Of a stretch of DNA of 64,000 nucleotides, positions 50,005-59,091 are shown one piece after another. The stretch's first letter is position 1. Each line of letters opens with the position of its first letter. Both the position numbers and the translations under genes were made by a program. Origin of the DNA: Amycolatopsis sp. NBC_01480. GTDB lineage: Bacteria > Actinomycetota > Actinomycetes > Mycobacteriales > Pseudonocardiaceae. The DNA is taken from assembly GCF_036227205.1 (NCBI RefSeq), contig NZ_CP109442.1, forward strand, positions 1,054,001-1,118,000, written 5' to 3'. The notes beneath the pieces are model-generated. The model ran no database searches, was not told where the DNA came from, and saw only the letters and a list, made by a program, of their open reading frames with translations.

Positions 50005-51132
50005 CTAGCCGGTGAGGTCACCGTCCCGCTCGTTCGCGGCCGCGTAGAAGGCGAGCTTCTCCTCGTCCACCTGCACGCCGAGCCCAGGCCCGGTCGGCAC
50101 GCGCAGGCGGCCGCCTTCGAGGGTCAGCGGTTGCACGATGTCGTCGGCGTGCAGGTAGTACATGCTGTCGATGGCGCGGGACAGCACCGGCGTGCTGGCG
50201 ACGACGGCGAGGTGCGCCGCCGTCGCGATGCCGAGTTCGCCGCCGCTGTGCAGGTTCATGCCGAGGCCGAACGTTTCGCAGTGCGCGGCCAGTGCCTTGG
50301 TCGCCGAGATGCCGCCCCATTTGTAGACGTCGCCGTGGATCACGTCCACCGCGCCGAGCCGCACGGCCGGCGCGAACTCCTCGAATCGGACCACGCACAT
50401 GTTGGTGCACAAGGGAATCCGGATCTTCGTGCGGACCTGGCTCATGCCCTCGATGCCGGTGCACGGGTCTTCCAGGTACTCCAGGTCCAGCTCCTCCAGC
50501 GCCAGCCCGGCGCGGATCGAGTCCGGCACCGACCAGGCGGCGTTCGGGTCCACGCGCAGTTCGACGTCCGGCAGCGCGCGCCGCAGCTCGCGCATGATCT
50601 CGACGTCCCCGCGCACATCGTTGGTGCCCTTGAGCTTCACCGCGGAGAACCCGCCCTCGCCGACGACCTTCGCGGCGTACTCGGCCAGGCCCTGCGCCAG
50701 CTCACGGCCCCGCGCGCCGGGCGCGTCGGCCCGCGTGATCAGGGCCGTGATCGGGACCTCGTCCCGCACCGGGCCGCCCAGCAGATCGGTGACGGACTGG
50801 CCGGTGGCCTTGCCCATGACGTCCCAGCAGGCGACGTCGAGCGCCGCGAGCGCCGCGTAACCGAGGTAGCCGTGGAAAAACGGCACCATGTGGTGACGCC
50901 GGTGGAAGGCCTCCAGCGCGAACGGGCTGGTGCCGACCAGCTCCTTGGCCAGCTTGCGCGCCAGCTCCGCGACCGGGCGGCCCCACATCGTCTCGCCCCA
51001 GCCCTCGATGCCGGTGTCGGTGCGCAGCCGCACCACCGTGCGGGTCTCGCCCGTCTTGGTCTCGAACGAGCTGGTGAACGGATTGGTCAACGGCAGGTTC
51101 ACCACCTGCACGTCGACGTCGGTGATCTTCAT
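50005..51132 (-). CDS. Enolase-superfamily enzyme, glucarate dehydratase-like
   Basis: 375 aa. N-terminal capping domain (MKITDVDVQVVNLPLTNPFT), then the barrel. Catalytic KxK in AVKLKGTND, metal Asp in VDPNAAW, Glu in YLEDP, and an Asn-containing PLCTNM where mandelate racemase has Glu, as in glucarate dehydratase. The His-Asp dyad is DVIHGD and NLHSGG with exactly 27 residues between, matching mandelate racemase spacing. So it is an acid-sugar dehydratase or racemase, not a dipeptide epimerase (which would need a Lys at the HGD position). GGGGAG precedes ATG 51132; ATGA overlap with the creatininase gene. Confidence 0.88.
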   Translation of the reverse strand: MKITDVDVQVVNLPLTNPFTSSFETKTGETRTVVRLRTDTGIEGWGETMWGRPVAELARKLAKELVGTSPFALEAFHRRHHMVPFFHGYLGYAALAALDVACWDVMGKATGQSVTDLLGGPVRDEVPITALITRADAPGARGRELAQGLAEYAAKVVGEGGFSAVKLKGTNDVRGDVEIMRELRRALPDVELRVDPNAAWSVPDSIRAGLALEELDLEYLEDPCTGIEGMSQVRTKIRIPLCTNMCVVRFEEFAPAVRLGAVDVIHGDVYKWGGISATKALAAHCETFGLGMNLHSGGELGIATAAHLAVVASTPVLSRAIDSMYYLHADDIVQPLTLEGGRLRVPTGPGLGVQVDEEKLAFYAAANERDGDLTG

Positions 51133-52166
51133 GGCTCCCCGTGGGTTCGGTGTCCGTGGCTTTCCCGGGTGGCGGCGTCGAACGCGCGCACGGCTTCGGC
51201 GAGTGCCGTCACGCGTGCCGCCAGCAGGTCTTGTCCGCGCTCGGCGGTGGCCGCCGTCGCGTCGTCGGTCGAGCCGCCGACGCGGGCCCACTCGCCGTGC
51301 CGCTCGACGGTCAGCCCCGGATACGGCGGCTGGTCGAACAGCGGCGGCGGCGTGACGGCCGGGCGCGGCACGCGCTCGCGCACCAGCTCGGGCCGGGCCG
51401 CGAGCATCAGCGACGTTTCGAAGGCGCCGGCGTGCCCGGGCGAACCGGCCTCACCGAGCGACCAGTACGAGCACGCGGCCACCGCGACGTCGGCGCGCAA
51501 CGCGTGCTGCTTCACCGCGAGCCGCATGATCTCGTCGTTGCCGCCGTGGCCGTTCACCACCAGCACCCGGCGGAAACCGCTCACCACCAGCGAATCGAGC
51601 ACGTCGGCGAGCACCGCCGACAGCGTGGCCGTGGAAAGGGAGACCGCGGCGGCGAACAGGTGGTGCGGGCTGTGCCCGAACGGCAGGCTCGGCAGCCGCA
51701 CCACGGCGGGCTCACCGCCGAGCCGCGCCAAAGCACCATCGACGACGGCCTCGGCCAGCATCGTGTCGGTACCCATGGGCAGGTGGGCGGCATGCTGTTC
51801 TTGGGAGCCGATCGGGAGCAGGGCGATGGCGCCGGGTGACGGGTGGGTGGCGGGATGTTTGACGGAACCGGCAACCGCCCAACCACTGCCGGTCGGCGGG
51901 TCAGCGGCGGGTTGCCCCGGCGAAACAACAGCCGCCGGACCACTTCCGGTCGAGAGGTCAGCTGCGGGTTGCCGTGCAGGACCGGCAGCCGTCGGGCTGG
52001 TGGCACCGGTCGGCGGGTCAGCGGCGAGCAGCTCCCGCGGACCGACAGTCGCCGAACCGCTGCTGGTCGACAGGTCAGCGGCGGGCGGCTGGCCAGGACC
52101 GGCACCTGCCGAACCATCAGCCGCGGCGCGGACCTCGCGCCAGGTCATCCGCGTCAGTTCGGGCAT
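51129..52166 (-). CDS. Creatininase-family amidohydrolase with in-frame repeat insertion
   Basis: 345 aa. After MPELTRMTWREVRAAADG, a Pro/Ala/Gly-rich insert of about 90 residues (about 18-112) is made of roughly four copies of a 19-20-residue unit (QPAADLSTGSGPAAVVSPG type). The normal family sequence then resumes: IALLPIGSQEQHAAHLPMGT with metal ligands Glu and His, then VLVVNGHGGNDEI and GSPGHAGAFETSL. Metal-dependent amidohydrolases of this family open creatinine or cleave amide bonds (FAPy deformylase, MftE). Relatives go straight from WxEV to the first metal motif, so the insert is new. Divergent from the ROK gene by 41 bp. Confidence 0.85.
   Translation of the reverse strand: MPELTRMTWREVRAAADGSAGAGPGQPPAADLSTSSGSATVGPRELLAADPPTGATSPTAAGPARQPAADLSTGSGPAAVVSPGQPAADPPTGSGWAVAGSVKHPATHPSPGAIALLPIGSQEQHAAHLPMGTDTMLAEAVVDGALARLGGEPAVVRLPSLPFGHSPHHLFAAAVSLSTATLSAVLADVLDSLVVSGFRRVLVVNGHGGNDEIMRLAVKQHALRADVAVAACSYWSLGEAGSPGHAGAFETSLMLAARPELVRERVPRPAVTPPPLFDQPPYPGLTVERHGEWARVGGSTDDATAATAERGQDLLAARVTALAEAVRAFDAATRESHGHRTHGEP
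51880..52125. repeat. 57-60-bp tandem repeats inside the creatininase gene
   Basis: The anchor GGTCAGC-GCGG recurs at about 51899, 51956, 52016 and 52074 (periods 57, 60 and 58 bp). Lengths near multiples of three keep the reading frame. Confidence 0.75.
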
Positions 52167-52207
52167 GCAGGCTCCCCTCGAAGCTTCGGGCGTGGCATCG
52201 TGGCCCC

Positions 52208-53140
52208 ATGAGCACCGGCGAACGTCCGGCCTTGCGGCTGGTTCCGGCGCCGGCCGTCGAGCCGGGCGCGCCGGTGCTGGGGGCGGTCGAGTTGCTGCCC
52301 GGGCGGGTGCGGGCCGCGTTGGTGGACCTGTCCGGCGAGCTGCTGTGGCGCGCCGAGGCCGCCTATCCGCGAGGGACGGCCGACCTGGCCGAAATTGACG
52401 CTGCGCTGGCCGAGGTCGTCCGCTTCCCGGTTCAGCCGATGGGGGTCGGCGTCGCGGCCGCGGGGCTGGTCGACGCTGCGGCCGGCGTGATCATCGAGGT
52501 CAACGAGGTGCCCGCGCTGCACGGGTACCCGATCGCCGCGGTGCTGGCGGGGCTGGCCGGCGCGCCGGTGCACGTCGAGCATCGCGCGCGGCTCCAAGTT
52601 CTCGGTGACCGCTGGTTCGGGCCCGGGCGGGGGCGCAGCACGTTCGCGTCCGTCTCGACCGGGGAGGTGCTGGGCGTCGGCATCCTCTACGACGGCGAGG
52701 TGCTCGCCCCGCCCGGCGGCCGCAGCGGCGCGCACATGACGGTGGCCGCCAGCGGACGGCCGTGCACCTGCGGCGCGCGTGGCTGCTGGAAGACGGTCGC
52801 GACCACGCCGTGGCTGCGCGCCGAGGCCGAGCGGCGCGGTCTCGGCGCACGGACGGTGCACGAACTGGCCGAAGCCGGCGACCCGTTGCTGGACGAGTAC
52901 GCCGGAAATATCGCGCTGGGCCTGGTGAACATCCAGCAGTTGTTCGCCCCGGGGCTGTTCGTGCTGCACGGCGAGGCGGCCGAAGGCGGCGAACGCTTCC
53001 GCGCGGCCATCGAACGGCGGCTGCGCGAGGACTCCTCCTGGGCCACCGACGCGGAACCGCCGCAGGTGCTGGTCAACACCGGCGCGGCCGACGACATCGC
53101 GTTGCTCGGCGGCGCCGGGCTGGTGCTCTCCCACAACTGA
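52208..53140 (+). CDS. ROK-family protein lacking the catalytic Asp and the HTH
   Basis: 310 aa. The ROK fold is visible: GAVELLPGRVRAALVDLSGE (phosphate 1), GVGVAAAGLVDAAAGVI, PVHVEHRARLQVLGDRWFGP, and the zinc motif CTCGARGCWKTVA. In active ROK sugar kinases the third segment reads NDANAAALGE; here it is EHRARLQVLG, so the catalytic Asp is missing. There is no N-terminal winged helix as in NagC/Mlc. It may be a sugar-binding regulator or pseudokinase. ATG 52208 lies 41 bp from the divergent creatininase start. Confidence 0.85.
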   Translation: MSTGERPALRLVPAPAVEPGAPVLGAVELLPGRVRAALVDLSGELLWRAEAAYPRGTADLAEIDAALAEVVRFPVQPMGVGVAAAGLVDAAAGVIIEVNEVPALHGYPIAAVLAGLAGAPVHVEHRARLQVLGDRWFGPGRGRSTFASVSTGEVLGVGILYDGEVLAPPGGRSGAHMTVAASGRPCTCGARGCWKTVATTPWLRAEAERRGLGARTVHELAEAGDPLLDEYAGNIALGLVNIQQLFAPGLFVLHGEAAEGGERFRAAIERRLREDSSWATDAEPPQVLVNTGAADDIALLGGAGLVLSHN

Positions 53141-53143
53141 GCG

Positions 53144-53198
53144 TGCAGCGGATGACGCGTCCGCCTCGCTCAGCGCAGGGAAAGCGTCATCCGCTGCA
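53144..53198. terminator. Bidirectional terminator
   Basis: Perfect 15-bp stem TGCAGCGGATGACGC (53144-53158) / GCGTCATCCGCTGCA (53184-53198) between the convergent ROK and DppF-type genes. Confidence 0.8.
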
Positions 53199-53205
53199 TC
53201 GAGGC

Positions 53206-54009
53206 TCATGACGCCGCCCGCCGACGCCGCGCCAGCCGCGGATCCGGATTGGGCACCGCGTCCAGCAAACTACGCGTGTATTCGTGGCCCGGCGCGGAAA
53301 ACAGTGTCGCGGCGTCGGCCAGTTCCACGATCTGCCCGGCGCGCATCACCGCCACCCGGTCGGCGATCTGCTGCACCACCGCGAGGTTGTGCGAGACGAA
53401 CACGTACGTCAGCCCCAGCCGGGACTGGAGTTCGGTCAGCAGGTCGAGCACCTGGGCCTGGACCGAGACGTCGAGCGCGCTGGTCGGCTCGTCCAGCACC
53501 ACCAGCCGCGGGCGGAGGGCGAGTGCCCGCGCGATCGAGACGCGCTGGCGCTGGCCGCCGGAGAACTCGTGCGGGTAGCGGTCCTGGACGTCCGGCGACA
53601 AGCCCACCGCGTCGAGCAGTTCGCCGACCCGGGCGCGCACCTTCGCGCGTCCGCCACGGCCGCGAAAAGAACGATCGTGCGTCACCAGCGGTTCGGCGAC
53701 GATGTCCGTCACGCGCATCCGCGGGTTCATGCTGGAGTACGGGTCCTGCAGCACCACCTGCATCTCGCGGCGCACCTTCCGCAGCCGCGCGGCGGGCAGC
53801 GCGAACAGGTCCGCGCCGTCGAAGCGCACGGTGCCCGCGGTGGGCTCGGCCAGCCGCAGCAGCAGCCGGGTGAGCGTGGTCTTGCCGGAGCCGGACTCGC
53901 CGACTACGGCGAGGGTCTCCCCCGCCGTCACGTCCAGGTCCACGCCGTCGACCGCGGCCAGCGAGCCGTAGTCCTTGCGCAGCCCGCGGATCTCGACCAG
54001 GTTTGTCAT
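53206..54009 (-). CDS. Dipeptide/oligopeptide ABC ATPase, DppF type
   Basis: 267 aa. Walker [11 protein letters not shown]-loop [14 protein letters not shown], signature [15 protein letters not shown], Walker [21 protein letters not shown] and switch FVSHNLAVV. Shorter than classical DppF, lacking its cysteine-rich C-terminal extension. Energises import with the DppD-type partner. Last gene of a five-gene operon; it overlaps the previous gene by 4 nt. Confidence 0.92.
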   Translation of the reverse strand: MTNLVEIRGLRKDYGSLAAVDGVDLDVTAGETLAVVGESGSGKTTLTRLLLRLAEPTAGTVRFDGADLFALPAARLRKVRREMQVVLQDPYSSMNPRMRVTDIVAEPLVTHDRSFRGRGGRAKVRARVGELLDAVGLSPDVQDRYPHEFSGGQRQRVSIARALALRPRLVVLDEPTSALDVSVQAQVLDLLTELQSRLGLTYVFVSHNLAVVQQIADRVAVMRAGQIVELADAATLFSAPGHEYTRSLLDAVPNPDPRLARRRRAAS

Positions 54010-54803
54010 GCCCGCTCCAGTTTCGGCGTCGCCCGCAGCAGCTCGCGGGTGTAATCCTCGTGCGGCGCCTCGAAAACCGCCGTGACGTCACCGGTCTCGA
54101 CCACCCGGCCGCGGCGCATCACCACCACCCGGTCGGCGACCTCGGCCACCACGCCGAGGTCGTGTGTGATGAGCACGATCGCCATCCCGTGCCGTCGTTG
54201 CAGGTCGACCAGCAGCTCGAGGATCTGGGCCTGCACCGTCACGTCCAGCGCGGTGGTCGGCTCGTCGGCGATCAGCACCCGCGGCCGGCCGACCAGCGCC
54301 ATCGCGATCATCACGCGCTGGCGCAGGCCGCCGGAAAGCTGATGCGGGTACTGGTCCGCGCGCCGCTCCGGGTCCGGGATCCCGGCCTCGCGCAACGCGG
54401 CCACCGCGCCTTCACGTGCCTGTCCACGAGACGCGTTCTGGTGCCGTCGCAGGACTTCCGCGACCTGCGCGCCGACGCGTTTGAGCGGGTTCAGGCTGGT
54501 CATCGGGTCCTGGAAGACCATCGCGACGTCGTTGCCGCGGATCTTCCGAAGGTCCTTTTCGGACAGTCTTAACAGGTCGCGCCCGTCCAGCAGCACCTCG
54601 CCGGCGCGATAGACGCACGGCGGCTCCGGGTTGAGCCGCAGCACCGACAGCGCGGTGGCGGTCTTGCCGCTGCCCGACTCGCCGACCACCGCCAGCGTCT
54701 CACCGGCGTCGACGGCGAAGCCCACCCCCTCGACCGCGTGCACGGTCCCGGTGCCCAGCCGGAACTCGACGTGCAGGTCCCTGATTTCCAGCAACGACGT
54801 CAT
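54006..54803 (-). CDS. Dipeptide/oligopeptide ABC ATPase, DppD type
   Basis: 265 aa. Walker [11 protein letters not shown]-loop [14 protein letters not shown], signature [15 protein letters not shown], Walker [21 protein letters not shown] and switch ITHDLGVVA. The frame is open far upstream (to 55496) but ATG 54803 fits the family start [14 protein letters not shown] and gives a 4-nt overlap with the permease stop. Confidence 0.92.
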   Translation of the reverse strand: MTSLLEIRDLHVEFRLGTGTVHAVEGVGFAVDAGETLAVVGESGSGKTATALSVLRLNPEPPCVYRAGEVLLDGRDLLRLSEKDLRKIRGNDVAMVFQDPMTSLNPLKRVGAQVAEVLRRHQNASRGQAREGAVAALREAGIPDPERRADQYPHQLSGGLRQRVMIAMALVGRPRVLIADEPTTALDVTVQAQILELLVDLQRRHGMAIVLITHDLGVVAEVADRVVVMRRGRVVETGDVTAVFEAPHEDYTRELLRATPKLERA

Positions 54804-55690
54804 GAGCGGTACGCCTTCGGGTCCGCGACGTCGCGGAGCACGTCGCCGGTGATGTTGACGGCCAGCGCGGTGATCATCAGCGCCAGCCCGGGGAACACCG
54901 CCACCCACCACGAGGTGCCGAGGTACAGCTGGCCGTCGCTGAGCATGCCGCCCCAGGTGACGGTCTGCTTCGGCACGCCGAGCCCGAGGTAGCTCAGCGA
55001 GGCCTCGGCGACGATCGCCGCGGCGACGTGGAGGGTGCCGATGGTGGCCAGCGGCGCCATCACGTTGGGCAGCAGGTGGCGGCGCATGATCGTCAGGTCC
55101 CGGACGCCGATGGCGCGCGCCTCGGTGACGTAATCCCTGGTGCGCAAGGAAAGCACCTCGGACCGGATCACCCGGGCGTACGAGACCCAGCCGGTGAAGC
55201 CGAGCACCAGCACCACGTACCAGAGCCCGGAGCCGAGGAAGCCGACGATCGCGAGCGCCAGCAGGATCGACGGGAACGCGAGCTGGATGTCGGCCAGCCG
55301 CATCAGGATCCGGTCGAACCAGCCGCCGAGGAACCCGGCGACCAGGCCGATCACCGAGCCGACGACCCCGGCCAGCAGGGCCGCGCAGGCCCCGACCAGC
55401 AGGGAGATCCGGGCGCCGTAGAACAGCCTCGACAGGATGTCGCGGCCGAGCTGGTCCGTGCCGAGCAGGTGGCTGGAGTCGCCGGCCGCCGTCCACGCCG
55501 GCGGGCGGAGCCGGACCAGCAGGTCTTGCGCGCCCGGGTCGTACGGCGCGATCAGCGGCGCGAACACCGCGATCAGCACCATCAGCACCAGCACGACCAC
55601 GGCGACGAGGCCGAGCCGGTTACGCAGCACCGCCTTCACCGCGCCACCTCGGGCTCGGGCGGTGGGAACGGTTGTGGCAATGGCAGTCAT
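54800..55690 (-). CDS. Dipeptide ABC permease, DppC type
   Basis: 296 aa. One N-terminal membrane helix (VVVLVLMVLIAVFAPLIAPY), then the conserved block HLLGTDQLGRDILSRLFYGA, about five further helices and the EAA loop YVTEARAIGVRDLTIMRRHL. N-terminal OppC_N region plus BPD_transp_1 domain. It overlaps the genes on both sides by 4 nt. Confidence 0.93.
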   Translation of the reverse strand: MTAIATTVPTARARGGAVKAVLRNRLGLVAVVVLVLMVLIAVFAPLIAPYDPGAQDLLVRLRPPAWTAAGDSSHLLGTDQLGRDILSRLFYGARISLLVGACAALLAGVVGSVIGLVAGFLGGWFDRILMRLADIQLAFPSILLALAIVGFLGSGLWYVVLVLGFTGWVSYARVIRSEVLSLRTRDYVTEARAIGVRDLTIMRRHLLPNVMAPLATIGTLHVAAAIVAEASLSYLGLGVPKQTVTWGGMLSDGQLYLGTSWWVAVFPGLALMITALAVNITGDVLRDVADPKAYRS

Positions 55691-56658
55691 GAGGTCACCC
55701 GCACCCTCGGGTCGAGCACTGTGTAGGACAGGTCCACCAGCAGGTTGACCACCACGAACGTGGCGGCGAAGAACAGCACCGAGGCCTGCACGAGCGGGAA
55801 GTCGCGGTTCTGGATGGCCTCGACGGTCAGCCGCCCGATGCCCGGCCAGGAGAACACCCGCTCGGTCAGGATCGCGCCGCCGAGCAGGGTGCCGACCTCC
55901 AGGCCGATCACCGTGACCACGGGCAGGGCGGCGTTGCGCATCCCGTGGGACACCACGATTCCGCCGGTACTCAGCCCCTTCGCGCGGGCCGTGCGGATGT
56001 AGTCCGAGCCGAGCACGTCGATCATCGACGAGCGCAGCAGCCTCGCGATCACCGCGACCGAGTACACGGCGAGCGTCACCGCGGGCAGGATCAGGTGCGT
56101 GAAACCGCCGTAACCGGACGCGGGCAGCACTTGCAGCTGCACGGCGAAGATCAGGATCAGCACGATGCCGACCCAGAACGCCGGGGTGGACTGTCCGATC
56201 AGGACACCCGCCATCACGCCGGAGTCACCGGCCCGGCCGCGGCGCAGTGCCGCGAAGGCACCCGCGGGAATCGCCAGCAGGAGCGCGATGACCAACGCCG
56301 CGGCGGCCAGCTCCAGCGTCGCGGGCACCCGCGCGAGCAGCACCTCCGACACCGGCTGGTCGTAGACGAGCGAGTTGCCGAAGTGCAGCCGCGGCAGCCC
56401 GCCGAGGTAGTCGAGGTACTGCGTGAGCAGCGGCCGGTCCAGGCCGAGGCCGGCGCGCAGCGTCGCCTCCTGCGCCGCGCTCGCGTCCGGCGCCAGGATC
56501 AGCTTCACCGGGTCGCCGGACAGGCGGACCAGGAAAAACGCCGCGGTGGCCACGAAAAACAGCACGACGATCGCGGTCAGCACCTTGGTGACGACCACCC
56601 GCAGCACCCCGGTGCCGGCCGCGGGCGGCTTCGCCACCGAGACCGTCGGGGCCGTCAC
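55687..56658 (-). CDS. Dipeptide ABC permease, DppB type
   Basis: 323 aa. Six membrane helices, starting VLTAIVVLFFVATAAFFLVR followed by GDPVKLIL, then LGLDRPLLTQYLDYLGGLPR LHFGNS and the EAA loop YIRTARAKGLSTGGIVVSHG MRNA. GTG 56658 is chosen since it overlaps the binding-protein stop (GTGA) and gives the normal length; the longest frame to 56880 is a shadow extension. Confidence 0.93.
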   Translation of the reverse strand: MTAPTVSVAKPPAAGTGVLRVVVTKVLTAIVVLFFVATAAFFLVRLSGDPVKLILAPDASAAQEATLRAGLGLDRPLLTQYLDYLGGLPRLHFGNSLVYDQPVSEVLLARVPATLELAAAALVIALLLAIPAGAFAALRRGRAGDSGVMAGVLIGQSTPAFWVGIVLILIFAVQLQVLPASGYGGFTHLILPAVTLAVYSVAVIARLLRSSMIDVLGSDYIRTARAKGLSTGGIVVSHGMRNAALPVVTVIGLEVGTLLGGAILTERVFSWPGIGRLTVEAIQNRDFPLVQASVLFFAATFVVVNLLVDLSYTVLDPRVRVTS

Positions 56659-58202
56659 GAGGTCACCTGCGCCTGGGCCATGCCGAGCACGCCGACGACG
56701 CCGGGCTGCCAGCGCGGCCGGGTGTTGACCGCGTAGATGTTGTCGATCTGGTAGAGGAACACGAACGGCGCCTCCTGCTTGAGAAGGGACTGGAGCGCGG
56801 TGAAGGCCCGCTGCCGCCCGGCCGGGTCGACGGTCAGCTCCTCGGCGTCGATCAGCCGATCGGCCGCCGGGCTGGACCACCGGCTCTGCCGCCGGTCGTG
56901 GCGGACGTTGGACTGCACCAGGCTTTCCGCGTCGAGCGTCCAGCCGGTGCTCGCGGCCAGGTAGATCGGGCCGAGCGCGCTGCGGTTGTTCGACGTCAGC
57001 CGGCTGGTGTACGTGCCGGTGTCGACCAGGTCGACCCGCGCGCGGACCCCGGCCTTGGCCAGCAGCCCGGAGATCACCTCGGCGATGTTGGAATCACCGG
57101 TCTGCGCGGTCAGGGAGGTGTCGAAGCCGTTCGGGAACCCGGCGTCGGCGAGCAGCCGCTTGGCCAGCCCGACATCGCGCGAGTACGGCGTGATCGAGGG
57201 GTCGAAGCCGAACGACTCGCGCGGGAACATCGTCGGCACCTCGCGCGCCTTGCCGTCGAGCACCGCCTTGATCAGCAACGGCACGTCGACCGCGTGGTTG
57301 AGCGCCTGGCGCACGCGCACGTCGCGCAGCGGCCCGGCCGTGGTGTCCAGCGACAGGTACGAGGTGCGGATGCCCGGGTAGTTGCGGATCGAGACGCCGG
57401 TGTAGCCCTGGATCTGCAGCGCCGCGTCGGGGGTCAGGCTCGCGACGATGTCGACCTCGTTGCTCTGCAGCGAGGCCAGCGCCGAGGACGGGTCCGGCAT
57501 CGGCAGGAACACCAGCTCGTCGAACGACGGCCGGCCGCCCCAGTAGCCCGGGTTGGCGCGCATCCGCATCTGGTGATCACGCTGGAATTCGACGAAGGTG
57601 AACGGCCCGGTGCCGACCGGGTGCTTGGCGAACCCGGCCGAGCCGACCTGCTTGAGGTAGCCGGGCGGGACCGCGACCCCGCCGAACAGCGAGACCTTCG
57701 CCGGGATGATCGGGTCCGGCTGGCTGCACCGCAGGTCCACGGTCAGCTCGTCGACGATCACGGCCTGCTTCACGTAGCGCAGCTCGACGATCGGCGACTT
57801 GGTGGCCGGGTCGAGCAGCCGGTTGATGCTGAAGGCGACCGCCTTGGCGTCACACGGCTCGCCGTTGTGGAACCGCACGCCGGGCCGGAGCTTGAACCGC
57901 CAGGTCAGCGGGTCCGGCGAGGTCCAGGACAGGGCGAGGCCGGGCGCGAGCTGGTTGTCCGGGCCGCGGGTGGTGAGGGTGTCGAACAGGTTGATCAGGA
58001 CGTTCATCGAGGTCAGATCGCCCTGTTTCTGCGGATCCAGCGTCTTCGGATCCGAGGTCTGGGCGACACGCAGCACGCTGCCGACGCTGCCGCTCGCGCT
58101 GTCGCAGCCGGCCAGCAGTCCGGGCAAGGCCAGTGCAGGCAGGGCGAGGCCGCCGAGCCGGAGCGCGTCACGGCGGGTCAGACGGGAACGCGGAGGAGCC
58201 AC
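56655..58202 (-). CDS. Dipeptide/oligopeptide-binding lipoprotein (SBP family 5)
   Basis: 515 aa. The N-terminus has a twin-arginine motif (SRLTRRDALRLGG) and a lipobox LLAGC, so it is probably a Tat-exported lipoprotein. The mature domain is typical of family 5: VLRVAQTSDPKTLDPQKQGD, LALSWTSPDPLTWRFKLRPG VRFHNGEP, KHPVGTGPFTFVEF and the peptide-contact VRVRQALNHAVDVPLLIKAV. GTG 58202 (AAAGGCGACC upstream) is preferred over ATG 58235, which lies within the operator region. First gene of the operon; divergent from iclR. Confidence 0.92.
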   Translation of the reverse strand: MAPPRSRLTRRDALRLGGLALPALALPGLLAGCDSASGSVGSVLRVAQTSDPKTLDPQKQGDLTSMNVLINLFDTLTTRGPDNQLAPGLALSWTSPDPLTWRFKLRPGVRFHNGEPCDAKAVAFSINRLLDPATKSPIVELRYVKQAVIVDELTVDLRCSQPDPIIPAKVSLFGGVAVPPGYLKQVGSAGFAKHPVGTGPFTFVEFQRDHQMRMRANPGYWGGRPSFDELVFLPMPDPSSALASLQSNEVDIVASLTPDAALQIQGYTGVSIRNYPGIRTSYLSLDTTAGPLRDVRVRQALNHAVDVPLLIKAVLDGKAREVPTMFPRESFGFDPSITPYSRDVGLAKRLLADAGFPNGFDTSLTAQTGDSNIAEVISGLLAKAGVRARVDLVDTGTYTSRLTSNNRSALGPIYLAASTGWTLDAESLVQSNVRHDRRQSRWSSPAADRLIDAEELTVDPAGRQRAFTALQSLLKQEAPFVFLYQIDNIYAVNTRPRWQPGVVGVLGMAQAQVTS

Positions 58203-58218
58203 GGGTCGCCTTTCGCCA

Positions 58219-58256
58219 GTTCCATAAGATGACATCTCGTTCCGTCATATGGAACG
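58219..58256. promoter_or_regulatory. IclR-type operator
   Basis: GTTCCATA (58219-58226) and TATGGAAC (58248-58255) are perfect 8-bp inverted repeats. A nested dyad CGTTCC-N7-GGAACG lies at 58238-58256. Centred between the importer operon and iclR starts. Confidence 0.7.
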
Positions 58257-58278
58257 CGATTGCGCTAAGGTAGGCCGC

Positions 58279-59091
58279 ATGGAGAGGGCTGTCAACGACA
58301 AGTCCGGGGCGCGCAATGAGCCCCGAGGCGCGGTGGGGAAGGCGCTGGAGGTGCTCACGGCGCTGGCGCGACCCGGCGGCCCGCACCGGCTCGCCGACCT
58401 GGCCAAGACCTGTGACCTGCCGAAACCCACCGCGCACCGGATGCTGCAGACGTTCGCCGAAGCCGGGTTCGCGGCCGGCACCGGCGGCGGCCAGTACGAC
58501 GTCGGGCCGCGGCTGCTGGGTCTCTCGGCCGCCGTGCTCGCGGGGAGCCGGGCCACGCGCTTCACCCGGCCCGTGCTGACCGAGCTGCGCCGCCGGACCG
58601 GGCACACCGTGCACTACGCGGTGCATCACGCCGACCGTGCCGTGTACGTCGAGAAGGTGGAGCCGGATCAGGCGTACCGGATGAATTCGCAGGTCGGCGG
58701 CGAGGTGCCGCTGTACTGCACGGGCGTGGGCCGCGCGATCCTGTCGCGGCTGCCCGAGGCCGAGGTGGCCGCGGTGCTCGACGCGGCGCCGCTCGAGGCG
58801 CGCACCCCGAAGACCCTGACCGACCCGGCCGCGATCCGCCGCGAACTGGCCACTGTGGACACTCTGGGCTACGTGGTGGACGACGAGCAGAACGAGCCGC
58901 ACGTCCGGTGTGTCGCCGCGCCGGTGGTGGACGGGCTGGGCCACGTGGTCGGCGCGATCAGCGTTTCCGGCCTGACGTTCACCCTGCCGCCGGACAGCCT
59001 GCCCACGCTCGGCCCGCTGGTCGCCGAGGCGGCGAACCGGCTTTCGGCCACGCTCGGCCAGGGAATGCGGCTGGTGTCCGATGAGGACTGA
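58279..59091 (+). CDS. IclR-family regulator
   Basis: 270 aa. Winged helix at about 15-80 (AVGKALEVLTALARPGGPHR, LADLAKTCDLPKPTAHRMLQ), then the IclR effector domain (about 95-260; VHYAVHHADRAVYVEKVEPD, PLYCTGVGRAILSRLPEAEV, GAISVSGLTFTLPPDSL). ATG 58279 has AAGG upstream; ATG 58249 lies in the operator. It probably represses the divergent importer operon until its effector appears. It overlaps the serine hydrolase gene by 11 bp. Confidence 0.92.
   Translation: MERAVNDKSGARNEPRGAVGKALEVLTALARPGGPHRLADLAKTCDLPKPTAHRMLQTFAEAGFAAGTGGGQYDVGPRLLGLSAAVLAGSRATRFTRPVLTELRRRTGHTVHYAVHHADRAVYVEKVEPDQAYRMNSQVGGEVPLYCTGVGRAILSRLPEAEVAAVLDAAPLEARTPKTLTDPAAIRRELATVDTLGYVVDDEQNEPHVRCVAAPVVDGLGHVVGAISVSGLTFTLPPDSLPTLGPLVAEAANRLSATLGQGMRLVSDED

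Noticed and set aside
50005..51132. L-Ala-D/L-Glu dipeptide epimerase, which would suit the Dpp importer
   Set aside because: The sixth-strand Lys needed by dipeptide epimerases is replaced by the Asp of a His-Asp dyad, and TNM is a glucarate dehydratase-type feature.
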